DNA of 64,000 nt, taken from positions 20,220,976-20,284,975 of the forward strand of contig JAOANR010000004.1 in NCBI GenBank assembly GCA_030278955.1, in the 5' to 3' direction. The position numbers and the translations under genes are program-made. Below the pieces are notes generated by a model. That model did not search any database and was not told the origin of the DNA. It saw only the letters and a program-made list of their open reading frames with translations. Shown here in pieces: positions 20,633 through 32,660 of this stretch (positions are counted from its first letter, which is position 1; each line of letters starts with the position of its first letter). Source of the DNA: Hygrophila difformis. Taxonomy: Eukaryota; Streptophyta; Magnoliopsida; Lamiales; Acanthaceae.

Positions 20633-22865
20633 CAACCGGAGCAAGAGGGCATTGGAGAAGAGAGGTCAGACCCTTTAGGATGTTGGTAAGTGGTTTTTGA
20701 GTTTTCCTACACCTTTTTGAAACCAAACATTCGATCTAACACTAGATTTCTTCTTTCGAGTCGAATTCGTGGCCAAAGTCGGAAGCTTTGCGTTGAGGAG
20801 ATCCGTTCGTTGCCATCCGTAGATTCCGGACGAACCAAGGGCTGTTTAGAACTCATACTATGTAAGTTAATTCTTACATATGGTTTTTGGTGGCTAAAAA
20901 TCGACCAAACATAAGATTCAACACAAGAACTTAATAAAATCTGTCAAAAGAGGTTTCACTCGCGCGCAGCATTTTCGGATGAATTTTTCGAACCCTTAAA
21001 ATTCTCCAAACGAGAAAACTCAAAACATAAAAAGTTTTCCTAAGACATAGGTCTACATGCTGTAAAATTTTCATAATTTTTCATTAAAGTTTGTTGCCCA
21101 AAATCCGAGTCTGAACTCCTCTAAATAATTTTTGAACTTAGAACTTGGCAGATTTCACTCTCGATCTTGTTAGCTATTTTGACGTTGGATCTAGGCCGAA
21201 TTAGGACTTGTGCTAAACATGAAATTTGTGGATCTATGAGTCTTGAATACCTCTGTAAAATTTCATGCATTTTCATTAAGATTTGCTACCCCAAACTGCG
21301 TCGAACATATTCTGTTGTGCATGAACCTTTCGAAAACTGAGACAGGTTATATGATCGAACTTGATGTGCGCTTTTCTATCAATTGTTTAAAAACTAATCT
21401 TTCGTGTAAACATAAAAGTTGTAGATAAATGTCTTGAGAACATGCCTGTAAAATTTTGTGTATTTTCATTAAAGTTTGGATAGTCAAAACCCATTTTGAA
21501 TACACTGTGTCCGAGAAGTAAAAGTCGACAGATTTTAAGACCGAACTTAGTGGATTAATCTGACTTAATATGTGATCAATTTGCATAATTTTCCTCTAAT
21601 AAAACTTGTTTATTTTGCTGTCTTTTAAGTTCCTGTAAAATTTAATAAATTTTGGCGTTCGTTTGCTATGTCAAAAACTCTTTTGAAAATCAGTGCGCTG
21701 TTTTAGAAAAGTTGGCAGATTTTATATTTGGCAAAGATTGTAAAGTTTCACCCGTTTCCTCACATAATTTCGAAAAATTTAAAACATGAAAGTTGTTCGT
21801 TAGCGTGTTTTTGATCTAGTGTAGAAATTTGAAGTCGATTGCTTTTGAAATGAAATTTTAAACTGAGATGGCGTAAACTATGGCAATGGCTTGGTTGAAA
21901 TGTTGAAAAACTCGTCTTTTGAGAAACACATGATTTGCGAGATATGTCCAAACAAATAAAAACATTTTTCTAAATTCTTTTGAAACGTTGGTGATTTATG
22001 ACCAAGTTAGATACTATCAATATTGATTATGTGGCTTGTGAACATAAGGGCCCAAGCGTATGTCTAGCGGACGTAAGAGTCCTAGAGGGATATTTATTAT
22101 GTGACTTGTGGATATAAGGGCCCAAGCGTATGACTAGCGGACGTAAGGGCCCTAGTGAAATATTGACCATAAGGCTAGTGGACATAAGAGCCCTAGCGAA
22201 TGGTGATCTATAAAAGAAACGAAACGAGTAATTTATACGAGATTTAATTTAAACGAGTAATATTGACCATGAAGTATCAATTTATTTAATCGCCTTGTAA
22301 GTTATATATGTGATTATTTGGCATGCATACCTTTGATTTATACAATTAAATTCCATTATCTTGTCGAGCTAATTTATATACTGCATGCAATCATGCTAAA
22401 TGTAAGTCAATTCTTTCTTAAATAATTAAAGGCTTTGAAACCACATTATTGTATGCTAGAGGTTAACTTACTCAGCATGTGTATGCTGACAAACCGTTGC
22501 TCTCTTTTTCTTTTCAGAGTATGAGGCTTACACATGAGCATAGCATGCATTGGGATTTTGGGAACGTTTACTCTCGTTTTTATACATGACTTGCATAACG
22601 GACCTGTATAACCCGTGTTTTGGCCGTGTTGGCCCTATTTATATTTCCGCTGCTATATCTATATTTAAATATTACTTTCCGCTGCAACTTAGATAATACT
22701 ATGTAATGATTTTTGTTATATATTTATAAATGGGCTATTTGAAATGTTTTAAATTCTGAAAAACCATAGCCTTGCATCTCTTTAACAAGCTCGGAGAAAC
22801 CGCATCTTGCTAGGGAGGTGTGGCGGTGACATCCCGGCATGGGTTATCAAATCTGGGGTGTTACA
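20633..22865 (+). repeat. 5'-truncated LTR F
   Basis: The sequence enters in mid-LTR and ends cggcatgggttatcaaatct...GGGGTGTTACA at 22865, the conserved end of this lineage. It has the donor-like hairpin GTAAGTTAATTCTTAC at 20862-20877, a ggacataagagccctagcg minisatellite at about 22035-22200 and the acceptor-like ctttttcttttcag near 22518. Array C probably inserted into it, since its homology starts exactly at the C edge and its left part is missing. The small open frames look like chance. Confidence 0.8.
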
Positions 22866-25274
22866 ATATTACCTTATTTTCGAACCCCCACTTTGGTAAC
22901 TCAATCCCAGTTGAGGGAAGGAATATATGGATGGATTGTGGAGTCATGGCACTCATATTTTCGTCCTACACAAACCCTAGCAGCCCCCTCTCCTCTCAAA
23001 CTCTCCGAACTTCTCCCAAAACCCGAAAACACAAAGTTCTTGCCTTCCGACCACTTTCCGACGACAAAATCCGACCAAGGAGGAGTGTGGAACCAAGATT
23101 TAAGGATTCCAGATTGTTGATAAGTATTTGTTAAGTTTTCATTCATCTTTTCGAACCCGAAAATTCGATCTAACCCTAGATTTCTACTTCCGATTCTGAT
23201 TCATGGCAAAAGGAGGAAGAATCGTGTTGAAGAGATCCATTCGTGACCATCCGTAGATTCCGGACGACCCAAGGATTGTTTAGAACTCATCTCAAGTAAG
23301 TTAATCCTTACTATGATTTTGGTGGCTAAAATTTAACCCGAACACGAAGATCTAACGAAGAACTAATAAAATCTGTCAACAAGAGATTTACACGCGCGCA
23401 GTGTTTTTGGACGAATTTTCCAGACCTTTAAAATGCTCAAACGGAAAAAACTGAAAACATAAAAAGTGTTCCTAAGACATAGACTACACACTATAAAATT
23501 TTCATAAGTTTTCGTTAAGGTTTGATGCCCGAAAACCGAATCTGAACACTTCTGCACATTTTTCGAACTCAGGACTTTGACAGATTTGACTTTCGATCTT
23601 GTTAGCCATTTTGACCTCTGATCTAGGATGAATTAGGACTTGTGTTAAACACGAAATTTGTAGATCTATGAGTCATGTATACCTCTGTAAAAATTCATAA
23701 AATTTCATCGAGATTTAAAACCCCAAAACACGTCGGACATTTTCTGTATTGCATGACTTTTCGAAAAAACCATGACAGTTTGCATAGTCGAACTTGATGT
23801 GCATTTTTCTATCACTTTTATTCAAAACTAAACTTTGGTATAAAAATAAAAGTTTTAGATAATTGTCTCAAGATCATGCCTTAAAATTTCGTGCATTTTC
23901 ATTAACGTTTGGATAGTCAAAACTCGATTTGAACAGACTGTGCCTTTGAAGAAAACTTTGACAGATTTTAAGTTCGAACTTGATAATTAATCTGACTTAA
24001 TCCGTAATGATTTTGCATAAAATTCCTGTAATAAGACTTGTTTATTTTGGCATTATATAAGTGCCTGTAAAATTTCATAAATTTTGGAGGTCGTTTGTTA
24101 TGTCGAAAACTTGTTTGAAAATTAGTGCGTTGTTTCTAAAACTTACGCAGATTTCACTTTTTGAAAAGATTGTAAAATTTCACTTGTTTCCTTACCTAAT
24201 TTTGAAAAACATATAACACGAAGATTGTTCGTTAGGACGTTCTTGAGCTACTGTAAAATTTTCAAATCAATTGACCTTGAGATGAATTTTAAAATGAAGA
24301 AGGCGTGAACAGCGACACTGTAAAACTCTATCTTTGAAATCGGTCTTTGTAAACAAGAGACGGAAAGTCTTTTGAAATATTGGAATTTATGACTAAGCTG
24401 GATACTATCAATATTGACTATGTGCCTTGTGGACATAAGCGCCCAAGCATATGTCTAGTGGACGTAAGAGCCCTAGCGAAATATTGATCGTATGGCTAGC
24501 GGACGTAATAACCCTAGTAAAATTAACCATGATACTTGTGGACGTAAGAGCCCAAGCGTACGGCTGGCGGACATAAGAGCCCTAGCGGATGGTGATCTGT
24601 AAAGGTAATGAAACGAGAAATTTATAAGAGATTCAATTAAATCCTTGTTAAATTGTGGTTAGTTTATGTCAATTTATTTAATCGCCTTGCAAGTTATATC
24701 TGTGTTCATTTCGAATCCATACATTTGATTTATACAATTAAATTCCATTAGTTAGTAGAGCTAATTTATATAGTGCATGCAATCATGCTAAATGTAAGTC
24801 AATTATTTTCTTAAATAATTAAAGGCTTTGAAACCCTGTTATTTTATGCTAGGGGTTAACTTACTCAGCATGTTTATGCTGACAGAAACCGTTGTTTCTT
24901 TTTTTTTTTTACAATGTAAGAAGAATATGCATGAGCATATGCATGCATGGGATTATTTTGGGGAAACACTATTTGGTTACTTTTCGTTTAGTTACGTGAA
25001 CTGCATAACGGACCTGTTTAACCAGTGTTTGGCCGTGTTGGCCCTATTTATATTTTCGCTGCTATATCTATATTTAAATATTACATTCCGCTGCGACTTA
25101 GATAATACTATGTAATAATTTTTGCTATATAATTATAAATGGGCTGTTGAAATATTTTTAAATTCTGAAAAACCATAGCCTTACATCTCTCTAGTAAGCT
25201 CGAAGAAGTCGTGTCTTGTTAGGGAGGTGTGGCGGTGACATCCAGGCCTGGGTGATCAAATTCGGGGTGTTACA
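22866..25274 (+). repeat. 5'-truncated LTR G
   Basis: It starts in mid-LTR at accttattttcgaacccc, matching E's LTR (34510-34560, opposite strand), and ends ttcGGGGTGTTACA at 25274. It has the donor hairpin GTAAGTTAATCCTTAC at 23296-23311 and a minisatellite at about 24425-24600. Its left part is missing at the point where LTR F ends, as expected if F inserted into G and the left halves were later lost. The junction with the next region lies beside an exon-like stretch. Confidence 0.78.
24425..24600 (+). repeat. Minisatellite in LTR G (ggacataagagccctagcg units)
   Basis: Imperfect units alternate tggacataagcgcccaagc and gcggacataagagccctagc. The same array type is in F, D and all B LTRs at the equivalent position, about 650-800 bp before the LTR end. 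Confidence 0.8.
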
Positions 25275-25279
25275 AACAC

Positions 25280-25458
25280 CTTCTTGTGTAGAGGAACAAT
25301 CAACAAAGCAATCAACCAAGCCATCGTCAAACCCAGAGGTTCCACAGTTGTCCATGGATAAAAATAAGTGAAGACACAGGAAGTGGTCCGCACTACCAAT
25401 AGATGATAACCATCAAATATATAAGCCAAGATTAGTGGGAACAAAATACAAAAGAGAT
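25280..25458 (-). pseudogene. Possible host exon encoding a membrane segment
   Basis: On the minus strand an open stretch encodes a hydrophobic sequence with FDGYHLLVVRTTSCVFTYFY and, after PWTTVEPLG, a further hydrophobic run ending in LHKK. It is bounded on the left by an AAG|GTGTTT donor-like site and on the right by an AG near 25459. LTR G ends five bases beyond the donor, so if this exon is real its downstream intron or gene body has been interrupted. I do not recognise the family. It could also be chance, since only about 60 codons are open. Confidence 0.3.
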
Positions 25459-26149
25459 GCTATAAACTGAGATATGCTATTAATTTGCTATGCACGAAAA
25501 AGAGAGGCAACTATAAGCCAGAAGATTCAAAAGCTACTCGAAACAAATGTGCATGTTATTCATAATCTAGCCAAGAAAATACTTTACACAGATGTGTATT
25601 ACCAAAAAACCAAAATCGGAAATGAATTCAAAACAATCAAACAACACAATCAGATCTCGGAATACCTACATCAAGAGGATTAGAAAAATTTATCAAAACA
25701 TGCCATTGGTTTAAGAGAAGTCAACCAACAATAAATCTGGTACATGCAATAAACCCTATCGATTCAACCACTGTTTCGATAATCTAAACTAAAAAGTCAA
25801 GAATTGAAGGTGATATTTTAATCAACATGTTAGAACCTATCACCCAGATTCACTAAAACGTCATAACAAATATTCTGGTGGTTATCAGATTTAAGGCGCA
25901 CACACCTAACACAACCTACAGGCAAAAGCTCCAAATGGATTGGGGCATAAGAAATATCAGTTCACTGGCACCACCAAGGCCCACAACATAACTTATATCC
26001 TTAGTTAAAACTCCTAATTCACATAATATATGACCATTAAATTCACATAATATATAACTGACCTAACCTCAAACAAATATCAATTGAAAACACTTAAAAA
26101 GAAGGAAAGCAGAGAACAACAACGATGTACCAAAAAAATTAACAACTTA
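25459..26149. other. Non-LTR sequence, no gene seen
   Basis: AT-rich sequence between two minus-strand exon-like stretches. It could be an intron of the same broken gene. One short open frame on the + strand (25474-25683) has no recognisable features. Confidence 0.4.
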
Positions 26150-26638
26150 CACACAGGCGTGGAACAACGAGAAGGGTAGCGCCGGCTTCGTGGCGCTTGG
26201 AAGTTGTGGCTAACGCTGGCGGCAGTCCGAGCACAGCAGCAGCACGGAGGTAATGGCAGCGGGAGGCGACGCAACAGTGAGAATCTGCGCGCGAGCTCAA
26301 CAGCGGAGGAGGATGAGGAGGGGCGGTGGCGGATTCAAGGCTGGAGGGGCGGCAACGACGCCTGACTGAGAATCGAGAAAAATACCGTGAAACCCCGACT
26401 CTCCACGCCGGAAACTGCACCAACCACAAAACCGACGGCGAAAGGGAAAGGTTGCGAAGGGGGCTACTGAGAGTGAGTAGCGGCGCCGAGGAGGCCGGAG
26501 ATTGGGAGTTTCGTACGAGGCGGCAAGGGCGGCGGTAGAGACTCCGCAAAAGGGCGATTTGTGAGGGTTTAGGGTGAAAAGAAGTGGAATGGTGGAATTC
26601 CAGGGGGAATTGGATGGTGGGAAAATTGTGAGATCCAA
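26150..26638 (-). other. Possible 5' exon of a minus-strand host gene
   Basis: This GC-rich, CpG-containing block contrasts with its AT-rich surroundings. On the minus strand it contains overlapping open frames rich in Ser, Arg and Pro (for example from 26638) and ends near a donor-like ctgtgt|gtaagttg at about 26150. The composition fits a plant 5' untranslated or organelle-targeting first exon. The frame cannot be decided, and no domain is recognisable. With the exon-like stretch at 25280-25458 it may belong to one gene broken by LTR G. Confidence 0.3.
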
Positions 26639-26826
26639 CGGCTCAAATTAAAATTGAGTTTGAGATCGAACGGACACAAACGAAATTCAGAATTGGACGG
26701 TCCAATTTTAACCCAGCAAAGATCCAACAGCCAGTAACACTCTCGGGCATCCAAGGGCCACAAATAAAATTAGAATAGGATGGACGACCAGGATTCAAAT
26801 TAAAATTTTGGAGGTGCTATTATATA

Positions 26827-27293
26827 CTCCCTCCGTCCCAATATAAGTGGCCCCTTTCTTTTGGGCACGGGGATTTAGGTAGTGGGATTTAGTAGTTAAA
26901 GTGGTGTGAGTAAATTTGACTAATTCATCCATCTAATTTATAATGGTTACATTTGACTTTTAACCATATTTATTATTTAACTTTGATTTAATGTTATCGT
27001 AATGATGTAGAAAGACAAAAATAGTCAAGTGTGATCTTGTTAGAATCGTCTCTCGTATAGTTTTAGAATATATATTTTATATAATTTTTATTTATACCCA
27101 TTTTGAGATATTAATGGTTAAACATATATAGGGACTTTGTGCAGAAAGTACAATTGTCATTATTGTGGGGTTTTTAATCATGTTTATGTTAATCTAATTT
27201 ACTTAAAAGGGAAAGTGGCCACATTTAATGGGACACCCCAAAAAGGAATAGTGGCCACTTTTAATGGGACCAATTTTAATGGGACGGAGGGAG
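26827..27293. mobile_element. Stowaway-type MITE
   Basis: The element begins CTCCCTCCGTCCCA and ends TGGGACGGAGGGAG, the typical plant Stowaway (Tc1/mariner) terminal inverted repeat, flanked by TA on both sides (26825-26826 and 27294-27295). It is about 467 bp, AT-rich and without coding capacity. Repeated aagtggccac...aatgggac motifs near both ends extend the inverted symmetry. It lies in the interval between two divergent GC-rich, exon-like blocks. Confidence 0.9.
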
Positions 27294-27997
27294 TATATAG
27301 AGGAGATATAAGTGTGAAGTCATGAATTGAAAGACCATTTTACCCTTGTGCTTTAAAAATATTACCTCACATATTTGCCCCTCGTTTTCTCTTTCTACCG
27401 TGCATGTGTATTGAGAGTTCCTCTTCATCGCGTCTTTTTCAGGTTCTGCCCATTTTCTGCCCCATTCGAGATTTGAGCTTTGCTCTCTGCTTAGAGGAAA
27501 CGCCGCGTCACCTCACTGCCAGTCGCCGCCATTTCAGTGGAGAAGAAGAAGCAAAGGTATGGTTTTATTCGATTACCTTCATTTTCCCCGCTTCCCTGTT
27601 CCTTGTTAGCAAATAAGGTCGGGGCGGATTCCCAAGCAGCGCCGCCCTTAAATCGCCGTGTCTGCGCGCTCCCCGCCTCAGCAATTACACTGAGGCCGGC
27701 CAAGCAATCTACCGGCATCACGTGAGTGTGAGAGGATTGGGGCAGAGGCACCGTCACGGGGGTGGAAAAGGGAGAGGGAGTCTACTCAAACATACCCGGC
27801 GGCGGCTGTGGGCCTGCGGAATAGCCGCTCCACGAAACCCTAATCTTAACCTACGCGAGAGATTCTATTGTTGTGCGACAATCCCTTGGTTTTTCCATCT
27901 TCTATTACGGTGGGTTCTGTTTTCCTTTGATTTATTTTACAGATTCAATTGTTTTCTTTCGGCTTCTATGAATGCCGATGCATGTGCTTGATAGAGA
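27294..27997 (+). other. GC-rich 5' region with promoter- and UTR-like signals
   Basis: Downstream of the MITE are a tatata-rich stretch and CT-rich sequence, then a GC-rich block with a donor-like gcaaag|gtatgg near 27556 and an acceptor-like tttattttacag near 27943. This looks like the start of a plant transcription unit with a leader intron. No convincing protein can be assigned to it. Confidence 0.3.
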
Positions 27998-28812
27998 ATG
28001 AACTGCCTAATTCAGGAGCAATGGATGCTTCCCCATTGCTTACTTGCAATGGGGAAGACGTTGCAATCACTTCGAGTTTTCAATTTAAGGCTCTGTACCT
28101 TATTAAGTAAAGATGCAGACTGCCTCAAACAGGCTCTCGTTCACATGCCTAATTTTCAGAATCTTGATTTAAGTATAATTTGATTGAGAATGGACTTAGG
28201 AATCCGATCGCTTATTTTAGTGAGATATGCAACCGAGACTTACCATTTCTTGAGCTCAAGTGTGAGAACTGTGAGCTTACTTTCAAACAAGTGGTTGAAC
28301 TTTTACAAGTTCTTTCAACTATGAAGAAACCACTTAATTTTCTTTCACTCAAGGGCAATAATCTTGGCAGTAAAATTGGGGCATCACTTGGAAAAATTTT
28401 GTGCACTGGCATTTGTGCCCTTGATGTTGAAGAAATTGGACTTGGTTCTTTGGGCTTTCGTCATGCACTTGAGGAAATAATGGAGAACTCAAGGATGATT
28501 TACATAAATATAAGCAATAACCATGGTGGAATTGAAGCTGCAAACTTTGTGTTTAGACTCATCTCACATGCCAAAAGTCTTGTTGCAGTTGATTCGAGAT
28601 TTAACTTAATGCCTATGGAATCATTATCATTGATATCTTCTGGCTTGAAGGCCTGAAACGTGAAACTGAAGCATTTGGACTTGACTGGGAACGGTTTCTG
28701 CGATCAACACTCTGCTGATGGAGCTTCCGGTTTGGATGAATTTCAAATCAATGGGCAGTTTAATCTGCTACTAGCACCTACTCCGTATTTAGGTTATGAT
28801 GACGACCCTTAG
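27998..28812 (+). pseudogene. TONSOKU-like C-terminal LRR fragment, broken
   Basis: The translation resembles the C-terminal leucine-rich repeat part of plant TONSOKU (TSK/BRU1/MGO3), a TPR/LRR nuclear protein of replication-coupled repair. Visible LRR pieces include LNFLSLKGNNLGSKIGASLG, MIYINISNNHGGIEAAN and LKHLDLTGNGF, and the end is GYDDDP followed by TAG at 28810-28812, as I recall for TSK. Two lesions break it: a 1-bp deletion near 28172 that shifts frame after NLDLS, and an in-frame TGA at 28654-28656 after SGLKA. The N-terminal TPR region is absent. The fragment runs without visible introns, so it may be a retrocopy or a few fused exons. The family assignment is from memory; the LRR character and the lesions are read from the sequence. 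Confidence 0.6.
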
Positions 28813-29780
28813 CTTCTTCATCAACCACGATTCAATTATGAAAGCAGATTTGATTAAAATTAAAGCAAGCTGCACCATCGGTAATGAAGCATGATAGGTA
28901 CTTTTGCATTTTTAACTAACTAGCTTGTTGCAAATCATATAATCTATCATTTTTCAAAGGTGTAAAATGTATCAGGTAAGTATACATGCATACGAAACAT
29001 TGCTCAATACAATAATTTGTGATTGAGTTTGCTTCACTAAAAAAAATGTTCAAGTTACATTTTTTGTTTTTTGGCAGTTGATTGTTGTCGTGCAGTGATA
29101 TATTTTGAGGAATATGATGATAGTTATTTGTCACCCGAGTCTTAATTTGCATATATCAATTGATGCAATGTGGTGATTCATGTTTTCGTATCTGATCCTC
29201 AACTTGATACCTTTCTGTTTCAATTTTTATTTAATTATCCTATTCTTGTTTTCCATTTGGTTAGGTTGGATTCTTGCCAATGTTCTTTTCACGCTTGAGA
29301 TATTTGGGGGAGGCGCGATGATGCTTATCCGCCTATTTTGCATTTGATTGATGATTAAAATGTTGGGCGCAATCAATGATGCAAACACTTGCTGGTTGCT
29401 GATGTTTCAATGATTATCACAACAAATTCACCATCTTTCGGCTGAGATTGCTTCTGTAACAGACTATATTTATTTGACAACCTTTTTTTTCATGATTATT
29501 TTGCTTCAACATTGTTGTTTAGAATTAAGATTTCTGCGATCTATAAATTAAGATTGACTTATTGATTAAGCAAGTTGTAGGATTTGGCGGAGAAATGCAT
29601 ATACTCTCTTTTAAAGAAATATTAGTTAAATAGTAAGCCTAGGCATAATTTTTCATCAATCCGTCCTGTCAATTATTTGTTTTCCCTGATCCAATATCCA
29701 TCACCTTGGTTTAAAAAATTTCCATCTTTGATATCTTCGTATACTTGTGATGAGTACTGGATTTCGTGTGGTTGTGGGAT
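28813..29780. other. AT-rich sequence, no gene seen
   Basis: Nothing recognisable apart from short chance open frames. Confidence 0.5.
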
Positions 29781-31020
29781 TTTGATTGCAGGACGAAGGC
29801 CACGGGAGGGTTAGTCAACCTATGGTGCGGGTGCATTTTACATGACAGTAAGTGTATGAGTGTATCAACTTCTAAAACTTCCATGTTATGTTTTTTAATA
29901 TATAACATTATTGCTTGTTATACTTCTCCTGTAGTGTCTACTCCCGATTACAATTATTTGCTTCTGCAAATGAGCAAATATTATTTGACAACCACATTTT
30001 GAAAATACTTGTTTACTTGAACAACAATTTGGAACTTCATTGCATTTATTTAAAGCTCTGTAATGGGTTTTCCACGTTTAGTCATTTAACTGCTGCTATA
30101 GTTAAGAGATTGAGCATATCCTTTCCACGTTTAGTCAATATATAATCTCCATACCGTAATCTGACACTTGGCATGAGTCTTCAAGTTATGGAGTTTGTTT
30201 CTCGATACTTAATTTTTGTATCTCATGAACCAGTCTATAACCACGGGACCATAGTCAATATCGATCTTGATAATTATTCCAAAGTAAGTAGATAAACTAA
30301 ATATCTGTATGAAACGAAGAGTGTTAGCTGGAAAAACTCTTTTTACTTCAAATTTTTTTACAGGATTTGAAGAGGAGATAGAAGGAACTAGAAGCTAAAG
30401 AGGTTGAATTATGTCCTTTATCACATATACAGTCTTATTGTTTATTTGTGTTCACACTTTTTTTTTTTTAATATTTACTTTTCGCTCCCACATTTCAACT
30501 TCATAATGCTTGGCAAGTAATCGTAATTGTCACTGAGGTGTGAATGATACAAACTTATTTAGCCCTCTTCAGAAATGATAAAGGTCATTTTTACTATGTT
30601 TTGAAAACTATATAACCCTTTTAAAGAAGTACTCCTATATGGGAATTATTGTTTGCTATAAAAAATATGTTCACTTTTTTAGTTGATACAATTACATTTT
30701 TTTTTATTAATAAGCCCTCTGAAGATTCCAGATGTATTTCCAGTTAATTTATTTTGCTAAATATTTGGTCATTTAAGTTAATAGTTTCTAAAGAAGGTTT
30801 ACTATTGATTTTGATGCAATTTTAGGCCAATAAATTTTCTGCATGCTCTTACACATTGTTGCTCCTGTGTTTTAATTTTGATGGGTTTATAGATCAAATA
30901 ATGACATGAAAGTTGTTACTCCAGCTTTGATTGGATACAAGGAAAAGGGAATAGTTGTTCTTCGAGCATGCTGGGATAGAACAAGTTTCTTCAAAGACTT
31001 GAATAATCCCTTATAGGATG
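29781..31020 (+). pseudogene. Exon-like scraps of an unidentified gene
   Basis: Three separated stretches look exonic. One at about 29792-29848 lies between ttgcag and a donor-like cag|taag. One at about 30169-30280 (MSLQVMEFVSRYLIFVSHEP, then VYNHGTIVNIDLDNY) ends at AAA|GTAAGTAG, followed by a possible acceptor ttacag at 30364. One at about 30897-31017 contains MKVVTPALIGYKEKGIVVLR and ends in a stop. They are not joined by a continuous frame and I cannot name the family. They may be remnants of a host gene or gene fragments carried together with the TONSOKU-like piece. Confidence 0.3.
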
Positions 31021-31348
31021 TGCAAGTAATATCTCCATGTAACTATTTTGTTATCCTCAACATTGTGAAAAAGTTAATGCCATCAACTAATTCGAGTTTG
31101 AGAGTTAGAAGATGCGATTGGAGAGAAATGTATTGTATTGAAATTTATAACTAATATGGCGGTACGGGAAAATTCTACAATACCGTGAGCAATTTTCCAT
31201 CATCTTCTTCCGTCTCTCTCATGATTAATTTTCTTGAATCGCCAGGAAATTGCTCTGCCCAGGAACCACCCGCCTCTCGCTGCTGCATTAGCCGCTCTGA
31301 ATCTCGTCTCTACTTTCAGCTCAATTAGATCTAAAACAAGGGCATGTG
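31021..31348. other. Host flank of element E
   Basis: Unique-looking sequence with no gene. It ends gggcatg next to the E LTR, so the last bases (about 31344-31348) would be one copy of E's target-site duplication; the other copy is outside the window or lost. Confidence 0.5.
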
Positions 31349-31604
31349 TGTAACACCGCGGATTTGATAACCCATGCCGGGATGCCACCGCCACACCTCC
31401 CAAGCAAGACACGAATTCATTCGAGCTCACTTGAGAGATGCAAGGCTAATGGTATTTCAAAAACAGTTTAAAAACAACAAAGTCCGGAAGTACTTTTATT
31501 TAAAATAGAGTAGTAATCATCCATGTAGCGGAATTTAAACTTAATAATAATTAAGTTTAAACTTAATAATAATTAAGTTTATGCACTTAATAATAAACTT
31601 AAAA

Positions 31605-31858
31605 AAACATGGGGCTCTTACTCAGTATTCTTAATACTTATAAATATTGTTTTATTTTCTCCTATTACAGAGTACGGAGCATGAGCATACATTTGGGGGG
31701 GAAATGTTTTGGACATTACTTTATTAGTCATTGACTGCATACAGGCCTGTTAACCCGTGTTTTGGCTATGTCGGCCCTTTATTTATATTCCGCTGCATAA
31801 ACTTTATTTTCGCTGCATAAACTTAATTATTATTAAGTTTAAATAAAAGTGGATGAAG
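31605..31858 (+). repeat. Inverted LTR segment inside LTR E
   Basis: This block reads in + orientation (cttactcagtatt, then tattacagagtacggagcatg, then cctgttaacccgtgttttggc), whereas the LTR around it reads on the minus strand. Both ends carry aacttaataataattaagttt palindromic repeats, and cttactcagtatt recurs in normal orientation at 32663. It is an inversion or an inverted duplication inside the LTR. Confidence 0.65.
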
Positions 31859-31860
31859 TC

Positions 31861-32660
31861 GAATGAAGTCGACAGACAGTATAGAGAGTTGTGAAAGAAC
31901 TCCATGTTCTTATACTTGTGTATGATCTTATGAAGACTGGTGTGGATTTCACCTTGGTGTGTTTACATTGCTGCACCACCTTTTGGTTCCTCAGTTCCCT
32001 TTAGCCTTTCACCAATTTCCCTACCCCTAGTCTGGCCCCGCTATTACCTATACTAAGTCCCTTGGAGTCGATACTTTGATTTTGAATATTTCTTGCGAGG
32101 GATATGTGTTTGTGAAGCAAGCATATGGGTTTGTCATTTTGGCTCCATCACTTGAGAGCTCCATTGATCTTTTACTTTGAGAGGGATTGTATACACTAAA
32201 TCTTGGTGATGCCGGTTTTGGCTTGATGTATTTGTTGTTAAAAGGATTCGGTGTGCCTTGGTGATACTATTGTTGAGACTTGGTAAGGATATTGGTGGCC
32301 CTTGTTGCAATATTGCCACATGATGGATGCTGCTGCCGGTTTCATAAATGATGCCAATGACGTTGATGAGCAGATTGGTTTGAAGAATTTCTGCTGCTCA
32401 GTTTGGTGCCCCTGACCTGTTTGCTACTAATTCGAAAGCAGATGGGGAATGAAAGGCTGGAAAGAGAATGTTGTAGATACTGTATGCCTTTCTGTTTTTG
32501 TGGTGCCGATCTCTTAATTCGGTTTGCCCACCTCTTGGTTCCTTATTGTTATAAGTTTGTACTATGTGAATCTATATGGTCTGGCCTGTGGTGAGTGTAA
32601 TGTTGGAGGTTGATTTTGTTATTGACGTAATAATGAAATATGATTCCTAAAAAAAAGAAA
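31861..32660 (+). mobile_element. Foreign insert with poly(A)-like end, possibly a retroposon
   Basis: About 800 bp with no similarity to the LTR copies is inserted between the inverted block and the resumption of the LTR. It ends taatgaaatatgattccta followed by an A-rich run, as the 3' ends of LINEs or processed transcripts do. No conserved protein is visible (the longest frame, 32403-32594, is not recognisable). A 5'-truncated LINE or a processed transcript are both possible. I could not define a target-site duplication. Confidence 0.4.

Noticed and set aside
22820..23134. Overlapping 93-104-codon ORFs at the F/G junction
   Set aside because: They start in the LTR F end and read into LTR G; chance frames across a nested insertion.
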